Of a stretch of 37,804 nt of DNA, positions 6,361 through 15,513 are shown in pieces. Position 1 is the first letter of the stretch; each line of letters starts with the position of its first letter. The notes under the pieces were generated by a model that saw only the letters and a list, made by a program, of their open reading frames with translations, searched no databases and was not told the DNA's origin. Origin of the DNA: a bacterium (GTDB lineage Bacteria > Vulcanimicrobiota > Vulcanimicrobiia > Vulcanimicrobiales > Vulcanimicrobiaceae); assembly GCA_021790895.1 (NCBI GenBank), contig JAJYFM010000015.1, forward strand, positions 1 to 37,804, written 5' to 3'. The translations under genes were made by a program, and so were the position numbers.

Positions 6361-8892
6361 CTAGAGGGCGTTGGCGAGCGCCCATCCCTTCGGTGCACCG
6401 ATACCGGTGACCAGATCGTACCCGGTGCCTGCAGTGTAGGCGCCGTTGCTTCCCGTCGTGACGTCGGTGAAGTCGGTATATCCGGTCGAGGTAAAGATGC
6501 TGTAGAGCGTCGGGTTGATGAAGCCCAGCGAGCTTCCATGCAACTGAACCGCTTCAGCCATCAGGGCAACAAACTCCGGTGACGACCACGAGGTGCCGTC
6601 AACTTGCATTTGGCTGCCGTTGGCATAGACCATCACGCCCACGCCGGGGAGTGAGACATCGGGATCGTTCCGGCCGGTGCTGACCATATTCGCGACACCC
6701 TGCTGGTAGCTCGGGAGTGCGAAGATCGTCGAGACGCCGCCGCCGGAGAGGAAGCCGTTGCTCGAGTCGCTGCCGGCGGTGATGCTGGCGAGCGCGCCGG
6801 TGGAGGTGTCGGTGAAGTTCACCGCGCCGACTGCCGTAAAGTACGGATCGGTCGCCGGCGAGCTGACGCCCGGCGGGTTATTTCCGGTTCCGCATTCATC
6901 GCTGCCCGAGTCACCGGAGGAGGCAACGAAGGTCATGCCCTTCGCGGCGGCCTGTTCGGCGATCGTATTGGTCGTGTTGGTGAATGCGGTATCGGAGGTT
7001 TCGCAACCACCGAACGACGAGTTGACGACGCTGGCTTTGCCGTCGGAGACGGTCTGGTTGTAGCCGGCTTCGATACTCTGCGAACTCAGGTCAGGGAAGT
7101 TGTAGACGATGATGTTCGCACCCGGCGCGAGGCCGGAGATCGTTTCGACATCGAGCGCGGTCTCGGTGTAATCCGAGCTCGACGCATTTCCGCCGCCGTT
7201 GACGGCTTCATTGGTGATCGTTCCGGTCTGCGTGACGCCTGCTGCGCTGAGGTAGCCGGCGACATCGCTGGAATTGATCGGGGTATCGATTTCGACGGCG
7301 ACCGTGACGCCGGCGCCGTTGCAGCCGTGCTGCACCGGGTAATCGAAGGCTTCGGCAACGCCGGAGGCGAGCCAACCGTTCGAGCCGCTGACGGGTCCGT
7401 TATCCGGGCTGCCCGAGCAGGTACCACCGGGGGCCGGGGTTGAGGTCGGCACCGGGGTCGGCGAGTTCGTCGGCGTCGGGGTCGGCGAATTCGTCGGCGT
7501 CGGGGTCGGCGAGTTCGTCGGAACCGGGGTCGGCGATGCGGTCGGAACCGGGGTCGGCGACGCGGTCGGAACCGGCGTCGGCGATGCGGTCGGAACCGGC
7601 GTCGGCGATGCGGTCGGAACCGGCGACGGCGACGGGGTCGGCGAGCTGCCGTTGGTCAGCGACACATCGTCGAGATAGACGTAGTTGTAATCGCTGAACG
7701 ATCCGCTACCGTAGATACCGACAAACACGATGACCTGTTGGCCGGCGTATGCACCGATGTTATAGCTCCGTTGCACGTAGCCGTTGGTGTTTCCGTTTTC
7801 GGTATAGAGATTGGTCAGGAAGTTGCCGTTCGCATCGAAGAGATCGGCTTCTTGATCGGCCCAGTACGTGCTGGTCTCGCTCGTGCCTTCGTCGACGTAG
7901 AAGCTGAGTTGTCCGTTGGTCGGAACGGTGACCTGTTGGCAGACGCCGTCGAGGCCGTACTCTTCGCCAAGATTGTTGGCGAGATTTCCGGTGAGGGCAT
8001 CGTACGAACCGCTATGCGGGTTCGAGGAATCGATCGTCGCATAGCCGTTTCCGCAGGGGAACCACGGAGAGAATGACCCGGTCTCAAAGCCGGGATTCCC
8101 GATGACGTTCGAAGTTGCAAACGGGGTTGCGTATTTCGCGAGCATCGCTCCGCGCGCTTTCATCTGCGGCGAGAGCGTGATGCGGCGCGTTGCCTGCTGG
8201 GCAGGGACGTGCGGCACGCCCGGAAGCGTCGTCGAAGCGATCAACGACGAGAGCGTTTGCGAGCTACGAACGTGCGCTCCGGTATGAGCGACGATGATGT
8301 TGCTTGCCGTCACGGCATGCACCAACGACGAAATCGCAGCGGGAACAACCGCCGGTTTCACGTTGACGTAACGCGCACCGAATTTACCCTGATTCACCAG
8401 GTGGATCTGGGTGTTGAAATAGCTCTCAACCTTCGCCGCAGGGGCGGAGGCTTCGATGAGGGTGCGATTGGAATACTCTTTCGTAATCGTGAAGCCCGCA
8501 CGCTGCAGTGCAAAGACGACGCTCTGCTCCTGTTGGGCGGTCGGTGCGTAATACGAATTAAATTCCTCGGTCGTGAGGAAGTGGTGATACATCGGCGAGC
8601 TCGGATTGGCTTGCTGAGCGACGAGTTGATCGAGTTGCGCCTGATGATTGTAGTTGAGCGTCAACGTAACGCTGACGGGCGTCGTCTGTGGCGCGGTACC
8701 CATGTCGGTATAGGCGAGGGTGCCGGAGGTCGACGGAACGCTGCTGATCGGGCCTTGGGCGGGCGACGATCCGGTGCTATGCGTGGGCGAGCCGGTCGGT
8801 AAAATTCCTCCACCGGAATTGCCGCCGCCGCACGCCGAAAGCACCATGCCTGCGATCAGACACGATGCTACGAGTCGGAGGGATGTTTGCAT
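6361..8892 (-). CDS. Lipid-anchored sedolisin (S53) serine-carboxyl peptidase with inserted jelly-roll-like domain
   Basis: An 843-residue secreted peptidase of the sedolisin/kumamolisin family. In order: lipoprotein signal with lipobox LSAC (Cys21); activation pro-domain (about 55-200); a domain starting [12 protein letters not shown] and ending VYLDDVSL (266-412) that looks like a carbohydrate-binding-type jelly roll; a (S/T)PTPVPTA repeat linker (417-488); and the S53 catalytic domain (about 505-843). Catalytic Glu577 and Asp581 (ETALD), oxyanion Asp661 (SSGDSG) and Ser768 (DGTSWSSP) are all present, as is the C-terminal calcium site ([17 protein letters not shown]). AAGGAG lies just before the ATG at 8892. 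After auto-processing the catalytic part could be released from the lipid anchor. Substrate is unknown. Confidence 0.92.
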   Translation of the reverse strand: MQTSLRLVASCLIAGMVLSACGGGNSGGGILPTGSPTHSTGSSPAQGPISSVPSTSGTLAYTDMGTAPQTTPVSVTLTLNYNHQAQLDQLVAQQANPSSPMYHHFLTTEEFNSYYAPTAQQEQSVVFALQRAGFTITKEYSNRTLIEASAPAAKVESYFNTQIHLVNQGKFGARYVNVKPAVVPAAISSLVHAVTASNIIVAHTGAHVRSSQTLSSLIASTTLPGVPHVPAQQATRRITLSPQMKARGAMLAKYATPFATSNVIGNPGFETGSFSPWFPCGNGYATIDSSNPHSGSYDALTGNLANNLGEEYGLDGVCQQVTVPTNGQLSFYVDEGTSETSTYWADQEADLFDANGNFLTNLYTENGNTNGYVQRSYNIGAYAGQQVIVFVGIYGSGSFSDYNYVYLDDVSLTNGSSPTPSPSPVPTASPTPVPTASPTPVPTASPTPVPTASPTPVPTNSPTPTPTNSPTPTPTNSPTPVPTSTPAPGGTCSGSPDNGPVSGSNGWLASGVAEAFDYPVQHGCNGAGVTVAVEIDTPINSSDVAGYLSAAGVTQTGTITNEAVNGGGNASSSDYTETALDVETISGLAPGANIIVYNFPDLSSQSIEAGYNQTVSDGKASVVNSSFGGCETSDTAFTNTTNTIAEQAAAKGMTFVASSGDSGSDECGTGNNPPGVSSPATDPYFTAVGAVNFTDTSTGALASITAGSDSSNGFLSGGGVSTIFALPSYQQGVANMVSTGRNDPDVSLPGVGVMVYANGSQMQVDGTSWSSPEFVALMAEAVQLHGSSLGFINPTLYSIFTSTGYTDFTDVTTGSNGAYTAGTGYDLVTGIGAPKGWALANAL
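7446..7640 (-). repeat. 24-bp tandem repeats coding for the Pro/Thr linker
   Basis: About eight direct copies of a 24-bp unit, reading on the plus strand as variants of GTCGGCGATGCGGTCGGAAC. Each codes eight residues (ASPTPVPT, or NSPTPTPT in some units) of the linker between the inserted domain and the catalytic domain of the peptidase. Copy number is likely to vary between strains. Confidence 0.85.
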
Positions 8893-8975
8893 TCTTCTCC
8901 TTGGTCGTACGGATTCGTACGAAGTAGTTGCAACAGATGCCCCGGCCCACGCGAGCGAGCCCCGGGCACCCCGGC

Positions 8976-8999
8976 ATTCTACGTTAAGTACGGGTTAAG
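8976..8999 (-). promoter_or_regulatory. Direct repeats resembling a Pho box, upstream of the sedolisin gene
   Basis: On the minus strand CTTAACCC and CTTAACGT occur as two 8-base units separated by three bases (11-bp period), about 90 bp before the sedolisin start. This spacing and sequence match the cyanobacterial-type Pho box (repeated YTTAAYYW with 3-bp spacers). A TAGAAT that could be a -10 lies immediately downstream. Binding is inferred. The remaining intergenic DNA (8893-9180) shows only the Shine-Dalgarno sites of the two flanking genes. Confidence 0.35.
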
Positions 9000-9180
9000 T
9001 TATAAGGAGCCAAAGCAAATGAGGGGATGATGCCTCTAAGTGCATTTTGTCACTCCCATGCGGAGGGCGACCCGGTTCGATGAAGGAGCGGTGAGAAAGG
9101 GATCTGCCGCGCGACCCTCTTCACCGACGGAGCGTTTCGGAGATATCGATCGCAGCAACGCCAACGAATCGGAGGATCCC

Positions 9181-9513
9181 ATGAAACGCAGATCCCAACT
9201 TTTTGCCCTCGCGAGTCTCCTCGCGCTTCTCGCCCCGCTGACTGCCCAGGCCGACTGGGAGCGCGGAGCACGGCGCGAGCACGTCGTGGTCGCGCGCGTC
9301 GGCGCATTCTGGCCCTATCACCTCCGGTTAGAGGACGGCCGGACCCTCGAACTTCATCGCGGCACGATCATCAACCCCACCGGCATGACGCCGCGCTGGG
9401 GGATGCTCCTGCGCATTTGGGGGCACCGCGGGGAGGATGGGGCATTCGTCGCCGACCGGATCGACCTCATCCGCCGAGGGCACCGCGGCGGGGAGGATGA
9501 CGGAGGGCGCTAG
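9181..9513 (+). CDS. Small secreted protein of unknown function
   Basis: A 110-residue protein with a clear Sec signal peptide (MKRRSQLFALASLLALLAPL ... AQA, cleaved near residue 24). The mature part has alternating strands (HVVVARVGAFWPYHLRLEDG, TLELHRGTIINPTG, GMLLRIWGH, FVADRIDLI), suggesting a small beta-barrel similar in style to DUF5666-type domains. It ends in a Gly/Arg/Asp-rich tail. GGAGGA sits six bases before the ATG at 9181. I do not recognise a specific family. It is convergent with the propeller-like gene. Confidence 0.7.
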   Translation: MKRRSQLFALASLLALLAPLTAQADWERGARREHVVVARVGAFWPYHLRLEDGRTLELHRGTIINPTGMTPRWGMLLRIWGHRGEDGAFVADRIDLIRRGHRGGEDDGGR

Positions 9514-9518
9514 ACGCC

Positions 9519-10187
9519 CTACGCGGTGAACGCGACCAGCGCGTTCGCCGGCTTGTCGGAGGTCCAGAAACGCGTACCATCGTGCGCAAGCGAGACGCTA
9601 CGGAACGGCAAATGCGCGAGCGTTTCGATGGTACGCTCTTCAAGCGAGGTGACGCGCACGAAGGTATTCGTCGCGTCATCGAGATTTCGCGCGAGCAAGT
9701 AGAGCGTTCCCTCGACGAAGCAACAGCCGACCGTCGCTCGTGCGAAACCGGCAAGCACGTCGGAGAAATCCATCGTCGCCTGGACCGCGCCTGCGGCATC
9801 GAGCGCGAGCAGGCGTCGACGAACCGCTTGGCTGAGCCAGAGATGCCGCCCGTCGAACGCGAGTTGCGAGCCGGTGAGATCGGGGCAAGCGATACGGTCG
9901 TGCTCTTTGACGCCGTGACCGGGCACGAAGCGCCGCAAGTAACGATCGTCGTCCACGCCTTCACTGCAGACGAATCGCAGTTCATCACCGAGAGCGATCG
10001 CGCCGATCGGTTTGCCGGGTGCCTGCGACTCATCGAGAATTCGGTCGTCGTTCGGCGAAACGGCATAGAGGCGGCTTGTCTGCATCGAGCTCACCCAGAG
10101 GCGTTCGCCGTCGGCTGCAAGCGCTTGCGGTTGGGGCGCCGGAGCGGGCAAACGGACGATCTCACGAATCATTTCCATCTCGATCAT
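9519..10187 (-). CDS. Beta-propeller-like protein, paralogue of the protein coded at 19515-20165
   Basis: A 222-residue protein without a signal peptide, made of repeated blade-like units (ALAADGERLWVSS, SRLYAVSPNDD, SQLAFDGRHLWLSQ, RLLALDAAG, SVSLAHDGTRFWTSD), as in YncE/NHL/glutamine-cyclotransferase-type propellers. At about 35-40 residues per blade it has only five to six blades. It shares long identical stretches with the second copy (DGTHLW-like, DELR-VC, DDRY, RF-PGHG-KE, IACP, TGSQL). Function is unknown; it is likely cytoplasmic. The ATG at 10187 follows AAGGAG by eight bases. It is divergent from the phosphoesterase gene. Confidence 0.75.
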   Translation of the reverse strand: MIEMEMIREIVRLPAPAPQPQALAADGERLWVSSMQTSRLYAVSPNDDRILDESQAPGKPIGAIALGDELRFVCSEGVDDDRYLRRFVPGHGVKEHDRIACPDLTGSQLAFDGRHLWLSQAVRRRLLALDAAGAVQATMDFSDVLAGFARATVGCCFVEGTLYLLARNLDDATNTFVRVTSLEERTIETLAHLPFRSVSLAHDGTRFWTSDKPANALVAFTA

Positions 10188-10205
10188 CGGCGGATCTCCT
10201 TCACT

Positions 10206-10245
10206 CTCTTAAGCAACCTTGAGGTTCATAATCGTTATTAACGAT
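10206..10245 (+). promoter_or_regulatory. Putative operator region between propeller gene and phosphoesterase gene
   Basis: The 178-bp intergenic region holds CTTAAGCAAC then CTTGAGG (a CTTRA repeat with 10-bp period, 10209-10225) and the perfect palindrome ATCGTTATTAACGAT at 10231-10245. The AT-rich character stands out against GC-rich flanks. The CTCTTAAG at 10206-10213 also occurs in front of pstS. Both fit transcription-factor sites controlling the phosphoesterase gene, possibly in the phosphate response. No binding protein is identified. Confidence 0.35.
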
Positions 10246-10365
10246 CGACGAAAATAATCCCGCAAAAACAGGTCTTTTTTCACATGAACGACCAGGACTC
10301 GCAAGGGCAAAAGCCGCACCATAGATGGTACCGTCATTGCCGTTTTCGCTCGCGGAGGTGTCCCG

Positions 10366-12072
10366 TTGCGCCGTCTCGTCGCTTTCATCATCGGCTGTTC
10401 CATGTTGTGTTCGTTCGCGCCCGCAGGCGCATCGGAGCACGTCGCATCGGTACAAAAAACATCGCTCGATTCACTGCTTCGTTCGCGCGTCAAACATGTT
10501 TTTGTAATCTATCAGGAAAACCGATCGTTTGATTCCTACTTCGGAACATTTCCGGGCGCAGATAATCTCGCGTCTCCTTCGGCGCGGAAACATGGGTTTC
10601 GCCAGTACGATCCGATCGGACACCAATGGGTAACACCCTTTCGCATCACCGCCGCCGATACCGCCGATGCCGACCATTCGCGACCGGCGCTCCTCGCGAA
10701 AGCCGACGGCGGCCGCATGAATCGCTACATTGCAACCGAGGAATCCGGTCTGCTTGCGCACGGCTATACGCGTAGCAATGCCGAGCGGCTCGGTTTGCTG
10801 ACGATGGCCCACGAAGATTGCGACACCATTCCGTATCTTTGGTATTACGCGCACACCTTCGCGCTCTACGATCACTTTTTTCAAGGAATGTGGGGACCTT
10901 CGACGCCGGGCAACATCGATCTCATCGCGGCACAGACCGGGGAGACGCAATGGGCGCGCCATTCATCGGAACAGGTCGCACGCAACTCGAAGGGCCCCGG
11001 AGAGCCGATCGTCGACGACGCGGAGCCGCCGTTCGGCCCGTATCCCGGTAGCCCGCCCAACCCTCGCAAGGTGCAGTACGATCAGCATTACGCGACGATC
11101 TTTCTCACGATGGCGCAGCGTCGCGCGGTCGAAGCGAAACGCGACAACCACGGCATACGCGAAGATATTGCGGCGATCGCTCGCAGCGGGCGCCCCGCTA
11201 TTCCGTGGGGTTGGTATCAAGAGGGATATGCAGCCGCTACACATCCAAACGCAACGAATCTCAGCGGTGGGTATATTCCGCACCACAATGCTTTACAATA
11301 TTTCGGGTATCTGCGAAAAAATCCGTATTTTTGGCGCGGCGTACACGATCTCACGGCGCTCTTTCCCGCTCTATCGCAGGGGCGGATCGGTAACCGAAGC
11401 GTCATTATTATCAAAGGCGGAAAAAAGAATCCGTTCGGCCTGAAGCCGGCCGATAAGAATCCGCGCGTACAGGCGCGATTTCGCGGCGACGACGATCACC
11501 CGGGCTACTCGGACTCACAGATCTCCGAGGCGATGGTCGCGAAAGTCGTCGATGCAATCGCGCGAAGCCGGTACTGGAAGAGCTCGGCGATCTTCATCTT
11601 CTGGGATGACTCCGAAGGCTTCTACGATCACGTGCCGCCGCCGCAGTTCGAACGCTGCTTCGACGGACATGCCTGCGGTGACGGCCCGCGCGTTCCCGCG
11701 ATCCTCATCTCGCCATATGCGCGCGATCATGCCGTCGTCAGCGAGCTCTCCGATCATGCCTCGTTTGTGAAATTCCTCGGAACGCTCTTCAATCTACCGG
11801 CGCTTGCATCGCTGCCGGACGAGAAACCCTATCTGCCGCTCGGCCCCCGCGATACGAATCCGGCGCTCAGCAATCTCGTGGGCGCCTTCGATCCGCAACG
11901 CCTTGCCGGCACGAAAGCACCATTGCCGGCGAGCGCGGCGGAGATTCCCACGCAGGTCGTCGACAGTATCCCTTCGCCGTGGAGCTGTCGCAGCATCGGC
12001 ATCACTCCGGTGCATATTCCCGGCGAGAATCATCCGCCGAAAGGCTTCGCACCGCTCCTCAAATACCACTAG
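10366..12072 (+). CDS. Secreted phosphoesterase family protein (phospholipase C / acid phosphatase type)
   Basis: A 568-residue exported enzyme of the phosphoesterase family (PF04185) that includes bacterial phospholipases C and AcpA-type acid phosphatases. After a signal peptide (MRRLVAFIIGCSMLCSFAPAG, cleaved near 23) come VKHVFVIYQENRSFDSYFG with the conserved ENRSFD (51-56), GPSTPGN (177-183), DDDHPGYSD (375-383) and FWDDSEGFYDHVPPP (412-426), which are the expected metal and substrate loops. The start is TTG at 10366, supported by GGAGGTG seven bases upstream. It likely releases phosphate or head groups from phospholipids or phosphate esters outside the cytoplasm, which fits the nearby phosphate transport genes. 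Confidence 0.88.
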   Translation: MRRLVAFIIGCSMLCSFAPAGASEHVASVQKTSLDSLLRSRVKHVFVIYQENRSFDSYFGTFPGADNLASPSARKHGFRQYDPIGHQWVTPFRITAADTADADHSRPALLAKADGGRMNRYIATEESGLLAHGYTRSNAERLGLLTMAHEDCDTIPYLWYYAHTFALYDHFFQGMWGPSTPGNIDLIAAQTGETQWARHSSEQVARNSKGPGEPIVDDAEPPFGPYPGSPPNPRKVQYDQHYATIFLTMAQRRAVEAKRDNHGIREDIAAIARSGRPAIPWGWYQEGYAAATHPNATNLSGGYIPHHNALQYFGYLRKNPYFWRGVHDLTALFPALSQGRIGNRSVIIIKGGKKNPFGLKPADKNPRVQARFRGDDDHPGYSDSQISEAMVAKVVDAIARSRYWKSSAIFIFWDDSEGFYDHVPPPQFERCFDGHACGDGPRVPAILISPYARDHAVVSELSDHASFVKFLGTLFNLPALASLPDEKPYLPLGPRDTNPALSNLVGAFDPQRLAGTKAPLPASAAEIPTQVVDSIPSPWSCRSIGITPVHIPGENHPPKGFAPLLKYH

Positions 12073-12093
12073 CGAGGCGCCGCAGCGCGCGCG

Positions 12094-12390
12094 CTATTTC
12101 TTGAAGAAATACTTTGTGGCGCTGAGGCGACGGTGAGGACAGCCCGGCCAACAGCACGGCTGTCGTTTGCCGTTTTCGAGATCGGAGAGCAGACGCGCGA
12201 TATGTTCGACGCGCGTCTGCGGCTTCTTCACGATCGTCGTCCAGCAGATCCATTCGTTGCGCTGGATCGGCGTAAGCGCGTTCCAGAGCGCAGCAATGCC
12301 GCTCCTCGCGGTGAGCGCCTCTTCCATATCGGTCGGAACCTCGTGGAGCACTCCCGGTGAAAGATTCGTCTTGACGGGCACGATTCGCAT
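12094..12390 (-). CDS. YdeI/OmpD-associated family protein
   Basis: A 98-residue protein whose VPTDMEEALTA ... ALTPIQRNEWICWTTIVKKPQTRVEHIARLLSDLENGK stretch matches the bacteriocin-protection, YdeI/OmpD-associated family; biochemical role unclear. It ends with an unusual Cys-rich, basic tail (PCCWPGCPHRR ... KYFFKK). ATG at 12390 lies only one or two bases after TAGGAG, which is very close; GTG at 12381 would have better spacing, so the start is uncertain. Upstream the same frame stays open through pstA DNA, which is a shadow. It sits 71 bases downstream of pstA on the same strand. Confidence 0.75.
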   Translation of the reverse strand: MRIVPVKTNLSPGVLHEVPTDMEEALTARSGIAALWNALTPIQRNEWICWTTIVKKPQTRVEHIARLLSDLENGKRQPCCWPGCPHRRLSATKYFFKK

Positions 12391-12461
12391 TCTCCTACCC
12401 GAGCAACGTACCGGGCCGGGCGTGCTTTTCCTTGCCGGGGCGCTCGCTTCGCGCCGCGTCC

Positions 12462-13319
12462 TCAAGCGTGCGAGCGGGTTCTCGAGGCCCAGTACTCCAC
12501 TGCGGCGCGCGCGACGAAGTTCGTAACGAAGATGCCGATCATCAAAAGAAACGCCGCCGCATACGCGAGCTGGTGCGATTCTTTGAACGGTTCGTTGATA
12601 AAGGTCCAGACGACGTAGGTGAGATAGCCGACCGGCGAATGCGTCGGCGCGAGCGTCGGCATGTAATTCGACCAACCGGCGGTGTAGATCAGCGGAGCGG
12701 TCTCGCCTAAGGCGATACCAACGCCGATCAGCAACCCGGTCAGCGTTCCCGGAAGCGCCCACGGAAACGCGACACGAAGAAACGTCGTCAGCGGGCGCGC
12801 GCCGAGTGCGACCGAGGCTTCGACGAGATCGCGCGGAACCGCCGAAAAAGCGAGATCGGCCGCGCGATAGACGTACGGAAGCATGATGATCGCCAGCGCG
12901 AGCGAGCCGGCGACGAGCGAAAAGCCCCAACCCAGCGTCTCGACCAAGGCAACGTAGAGAAAATAGCCGACCACGATCGACGGAACGCCGAAGAGGACGT
13001 CGATCGAGAGCCGCACGACGATCCGTAACCGATCCGGCGCAAACTGGGTGACCCAGATCGCCGCGCCGATACCGATCGGCACCACCAAGAGGACGGCAAG
13101 CGTGACTAACAGCAGCGTTCCGGCGATGGCGTTGGCGAGTCCGCCGGCGATGCCTTGCGTCACCGTGAAGAAAATATCGGGGCGAATCGCAGCGATCCCG
13201 CGCACGAAGACAAACCCGAAGAGCGAAAGCAGTACCAGGAGCGCCCCAGCCAGCGAAGCGATGCAGAGCACCCACCAAAAGCGTGAGATAGCGACGTTGC
13301 GCGAAACATGAGAGACCAT
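12462..13319 (-). CDS. pstA: Phosphate ABC transporter permease PstA
   Basis: A 285-residue inner-membrane permease with six hydrophobic segments. It forms with PstC the channel of the high-affinity phosphate importer. The binding-protein-dependent transport signature is seen in SVALGARPLTTFLRVAFPWA and GVGIALGETAPLIYTAG, both typical of PstA. The start ATG at 13319 shares one base with the pstC stop (TGATG), so translation is coupled. The next gene downstream is the YdeI-like gene; the expected pstB ATPase and phoU are not in the window. Confidence 0.94.
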   Translation of the reverse strand: MVSHVSRNVAISRFWWVLCIASLAGALLVLLSLFGFVFVRGIAAIRPDIFFTVTQGIAGGLANAIAGTLLLVTLAVLLVVPIGIGAAIWVTQFAPDRLRIVVRLSIDVLFGVPSIVVGYFLYVALVETLGWGFSLVAGSLALAIIMLPYVYRAADLAFSAVPRDLVEASVALGARPLTTFLRVAFPWALPGTLTGLLIGVGIALGETAPLIYTAGWSNYMPTLAPTHSPVGYLTYVVWTFINEPFKESHQLAYAAAFLLMIGIFVTNFVARAAVEYWASRTRSHA

Positions 13320-14353
13320 CAGTGCGAGCGATCCTGTCCGCGAATAGCAACGCGAGCGATCGTGTTTACGGCCAACGAGATGACGAACAATACCAGTGCG
13401 AGTTCGGCGAGCGATCGCTGCGCGACCCCGCTGGCATCGCTCACGGCTGATTCTAACTGCGACACGACGACCGCAGCGATCGTATTAATCGGCGAAAAGA
13501 TGTTCTGCGGGAGAATGTTGATCGCGTTTCCGGCGACCATCAGCACCGCCATCGTCTCGCCGAGCGCACGCCCGAATGCGACGAGAATCGCGCCGACGAT
13601 ACCGGTCCGGACACTCGGCAATACCGCATGCGTAACGGCTTGCCACGAGGTGCTCCCCAACGCCATGCTCGCTTCGTAGACGCTCCGTGGTTGTGCGAGC
13701 AACACGTCGCGAACGGTGGCGACCATAATCGGCATCACCATGATCGCAAGCACGATTGCCGCGGAAAAAAGACCGTTCCCACTGCCGGCGTCGCCGCCGA
13801 GAAAGGGGATAAAGCCGAAATGATGTGTGATGAATGGTGCGACGCGGTTGCCGACAAACGGCACCAGAACGATCGTTCCCCACAATCCGTAGACGACCGA
13901 AGGGATGCCCGCCATGAGTTCGATCAAGGCATTGATCGGTAGACGCAAGCGTTCCGGAAGACGATAGACGATCGTCAATGCGACGCCGAGGGCGAGCGGA
14001 ACGGCAAAGACCATCGCCAACAGCGCCGAGAGCAGCGTCCCCACCAAAAAGACTAAACCACCGAACTCCGCTCCGGGCTCTGCGGCGACGCCGTTATGAA
14101 TCGAACTCCCCGAGCCGTACTGGTTCCCGATGTTCCAAGTGATATCGTTGAGGATACTCAACCCGTTGTAGCGGATCGCCGGCCATGTGTACCATAGTAA
14201 AAAGAGCAACATCAGCACGACCAACAGCAAGCAAATACCTGCGGCGATCGATGTGAGAACGCCGGCCAGCATTCCGCTGGCCGGCGATTGCGAGAAGGGA
14301 ACCGCAGCGCGGCGCGCCCGGCTCCCCCCTACCGTCGGAGTAAGACTCGCCAA
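13319..14353 (-). CDS. pstC: Phosphate ABC transporter permease PstC
   Basis: A 344-residue inner-membrane permease partner of PstA. It has an N-terminal membrane helix followed by WPAIRYNGLSIL, then the transport domain with IELMAGIPSVVYGLWG, EASMALGSTSWQAVTHAVLPS and AFGRALGETMAVLMVAGN, all characteristic of PstC. The chosen start is TTG at 14353, two bases after the pstS stop and so probably coupled. ATG at 14272 would give a shorter N-terminus. Order pstS-pstC-pstA is the standard one. Confidence 0.94.
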   Translation of the reverse strand: MASLTPTVGGSRARRAAVPFSQSPASGMLAGVLTSIAAGICLLLVVLMLLFLLWYTWPAIRYNGLSILNDITWNIGNQYGSGSSIHNGVAAEPGAEFGGLVFLVGTLLSALLAMVFAVPLALGVALTIVYRLPERLRLPINALIELMAGIPSVVYGLWGTIVLVPFVGNRVAPFITHHFGFIPFLGGDAGSGNGLFSAAIVLAIMVMPIMVATVRDVLLAQPRSVYEASMALGSTSWQAVTHAVLPSVRTGIVGAILVAFGRALGETMAVLMVAGNAINILPQNIFSPINTIAAVVVSQLESAVSDASGVAQRSLAELALVLFVISLAVNTIARVAIRGQDRSH

Positions 14354-14354
14354 C

Positions 14355-15407
14355 CTAGTGGATCTGCGCGATCTGCATGCGGCTCAATTTCGCAATCGAT
14401 GCCGGCAGCGGGAGGAAGTGGACGGCATTGAGGAAGTGCATCTGCTGCCCGCCGTTATGGTAGAGCACCCACGAGAGAAACTTCACCAACGCCATGCGCG
14501 TCTGCGCGTTTTTCTGGTGCGGGTTCACGATTGCATATTCGTAGTTGATGATCGGGTACGAGTTCGCACCGGGAGCATAAACGAGCGAGATACGTTCGTC
14601 GCGCGGCGTCTTCGAATACATCGCCGCCGCTGCCGAGCCGATCGTCGAAGCGGTCGGAGCGAGGAAGCGTCCGGCGCGATTCTTGAGCAGCGCGAAGCCG
14701 AGGCCGGCCTTATTCGTTTCGTTGATGAAGCTCACGCCGATGTACGCGATGGAGTACGGCGTCGCTTTGCAGGCCTGCACCATGCCGGGGTTTCCGTTCG
14801 CGCCGACCGCAGTCGCAACCGAGGGCCAGCTGATCGAGGTGCCGTAGCCGGGGCCATGGCTCCACATCGGCGTGGTGAACGAAAGATACTGCGAGAAAAT
14901 GAAGGTATCGCCCGAGCCGTCGGTACGGTGGATTGGAATGATCGTCCGATGCGGCAAGCGACCCGCGTAGGGGCGATTGAGCGCCTTGATCTGCGGATCG
15001 TTCCAGTATTTAATCCGGCCCGTGTAGATGCCGGCGAGAACCGGACCCGAAAGGTGCAAGTGCACGTTATTGAGCCCCGGAAGATTGTAATTGATCTGCT
15101 GGGCACTAATCGCAAGCGGAATATTGAGCATGCGGTGTCCACGCATCTGCGGATCCCCCATGTAGGCATCCGACGCGCCGATCTGCGCGACGCCGGCGAT
15201 CGCCTGCGAGATGCCCGTGCCGCTGCCGGTGCTCTGCGTCGTAATTTGGACGCCGTGGTTCTTCGCTTGATACGAAAGAACCCAGATATTCATCAACGGA
15301 TAGAGCAGCGACGATCCGGTCTCGAGGATCGGCGTCGCAGCCCGCGCCGCTGCGAGCGAGCCGAGTGCGAACACGGCTGCAAGAGCGACGGCGGTTAACT
15401 TACGCAT
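14355..15407 (-). CDS. pstS: Phosphate-binding protein PstS
   Basis: A 350-residue periplasmic binding protein with a Sec signal peptide (MRKLTAVALAAVFALGSLAA, cut near ARA). Phosphate-contact motifs are intact: ETGSSLLYPL near the mature N-terminus, STGSGTGI, and RTDGSGDTFIFSQYL. It delivers phosphate to PstCA. Two extra cysteines are not seen around the lipobox region, so it is soluble rather than lipid-anchored. GAAGGGA precedes the ATG at 15407 by six bases. It is the first gene of pstSCA and divergent from thrS. Confidence 0.95.
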   Translation of the reverse strand: MRKLTAVALAAVFALGSLAAARAATPILETGSSLLYPLMNIWVLSYQAKNHGVQITTQSTGSGTGISQAIAGVAQIGASDAYMGDPQMRGHRMLNIPLAISAQQINYNLPGLNNVHLHLSGPVLAGIYTGRIKYWNDPQIKALNRPYAGRLPHRTIIPIHRTDGSGDTFIFSQYLSFTTPMWSHGPGYGTSISWPSVATAVGANGNPGMVQACKATPYSIAYIGVSFINETNKAGLGFALLKNRAGRFLAPTASTIGSAAAAMYSKTPRDERISLVYAPGANSYPIINYEYAIVNPHQKNAQTRMALVKFLSWVLYHNGGQQMHFLNAVHFLPLPASIAKLSRMQIAQIH

Positions 15408-15513
15408 GTAGTTCCCTTCATTTAACGATGATAAGTGCGGTACAACGCTCGGGTTCGCCTTCGCGCACCCTCGACGAAATCGTACAACCCGCTGGTAAAC
15501 ACCGGCTTATGGA

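Noticed and set aside
7446-7640. Regular 24-bp repeats considered as a CRISPR array.
   Set aside because: There are no unique spacers, the repeats are contiguous, and they are in frame within a Pro/Thr linker of the peptidase.
9001-9030. AAGGAG followed by ATG at 9019 as a possible small gene.
   Set aside because: The frame ends after three codons.
12104-12118. Palindrome TTTCTTGAAGAAA as a terminator or operator.
   Set aside because: It lies within the coding end of the YdeI-like gene, where it encodes Lys/Phe codons, and has no T-run beside a GC stem.
12391-13350. An upstream extension of the YdeI-like frame giving 418 residues in all.
   Set aside because: The added part lies within pstA in another frame and is an Arg/Ser-rich nonsense sequence; the YdeI domain has its own ATG at 12390.
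14187-15398. A 403-codon plus-strand frame opposite pstS and part of pstC.
   Set aside because: Arg-rich shadow of well-supported phosphate transport genes.
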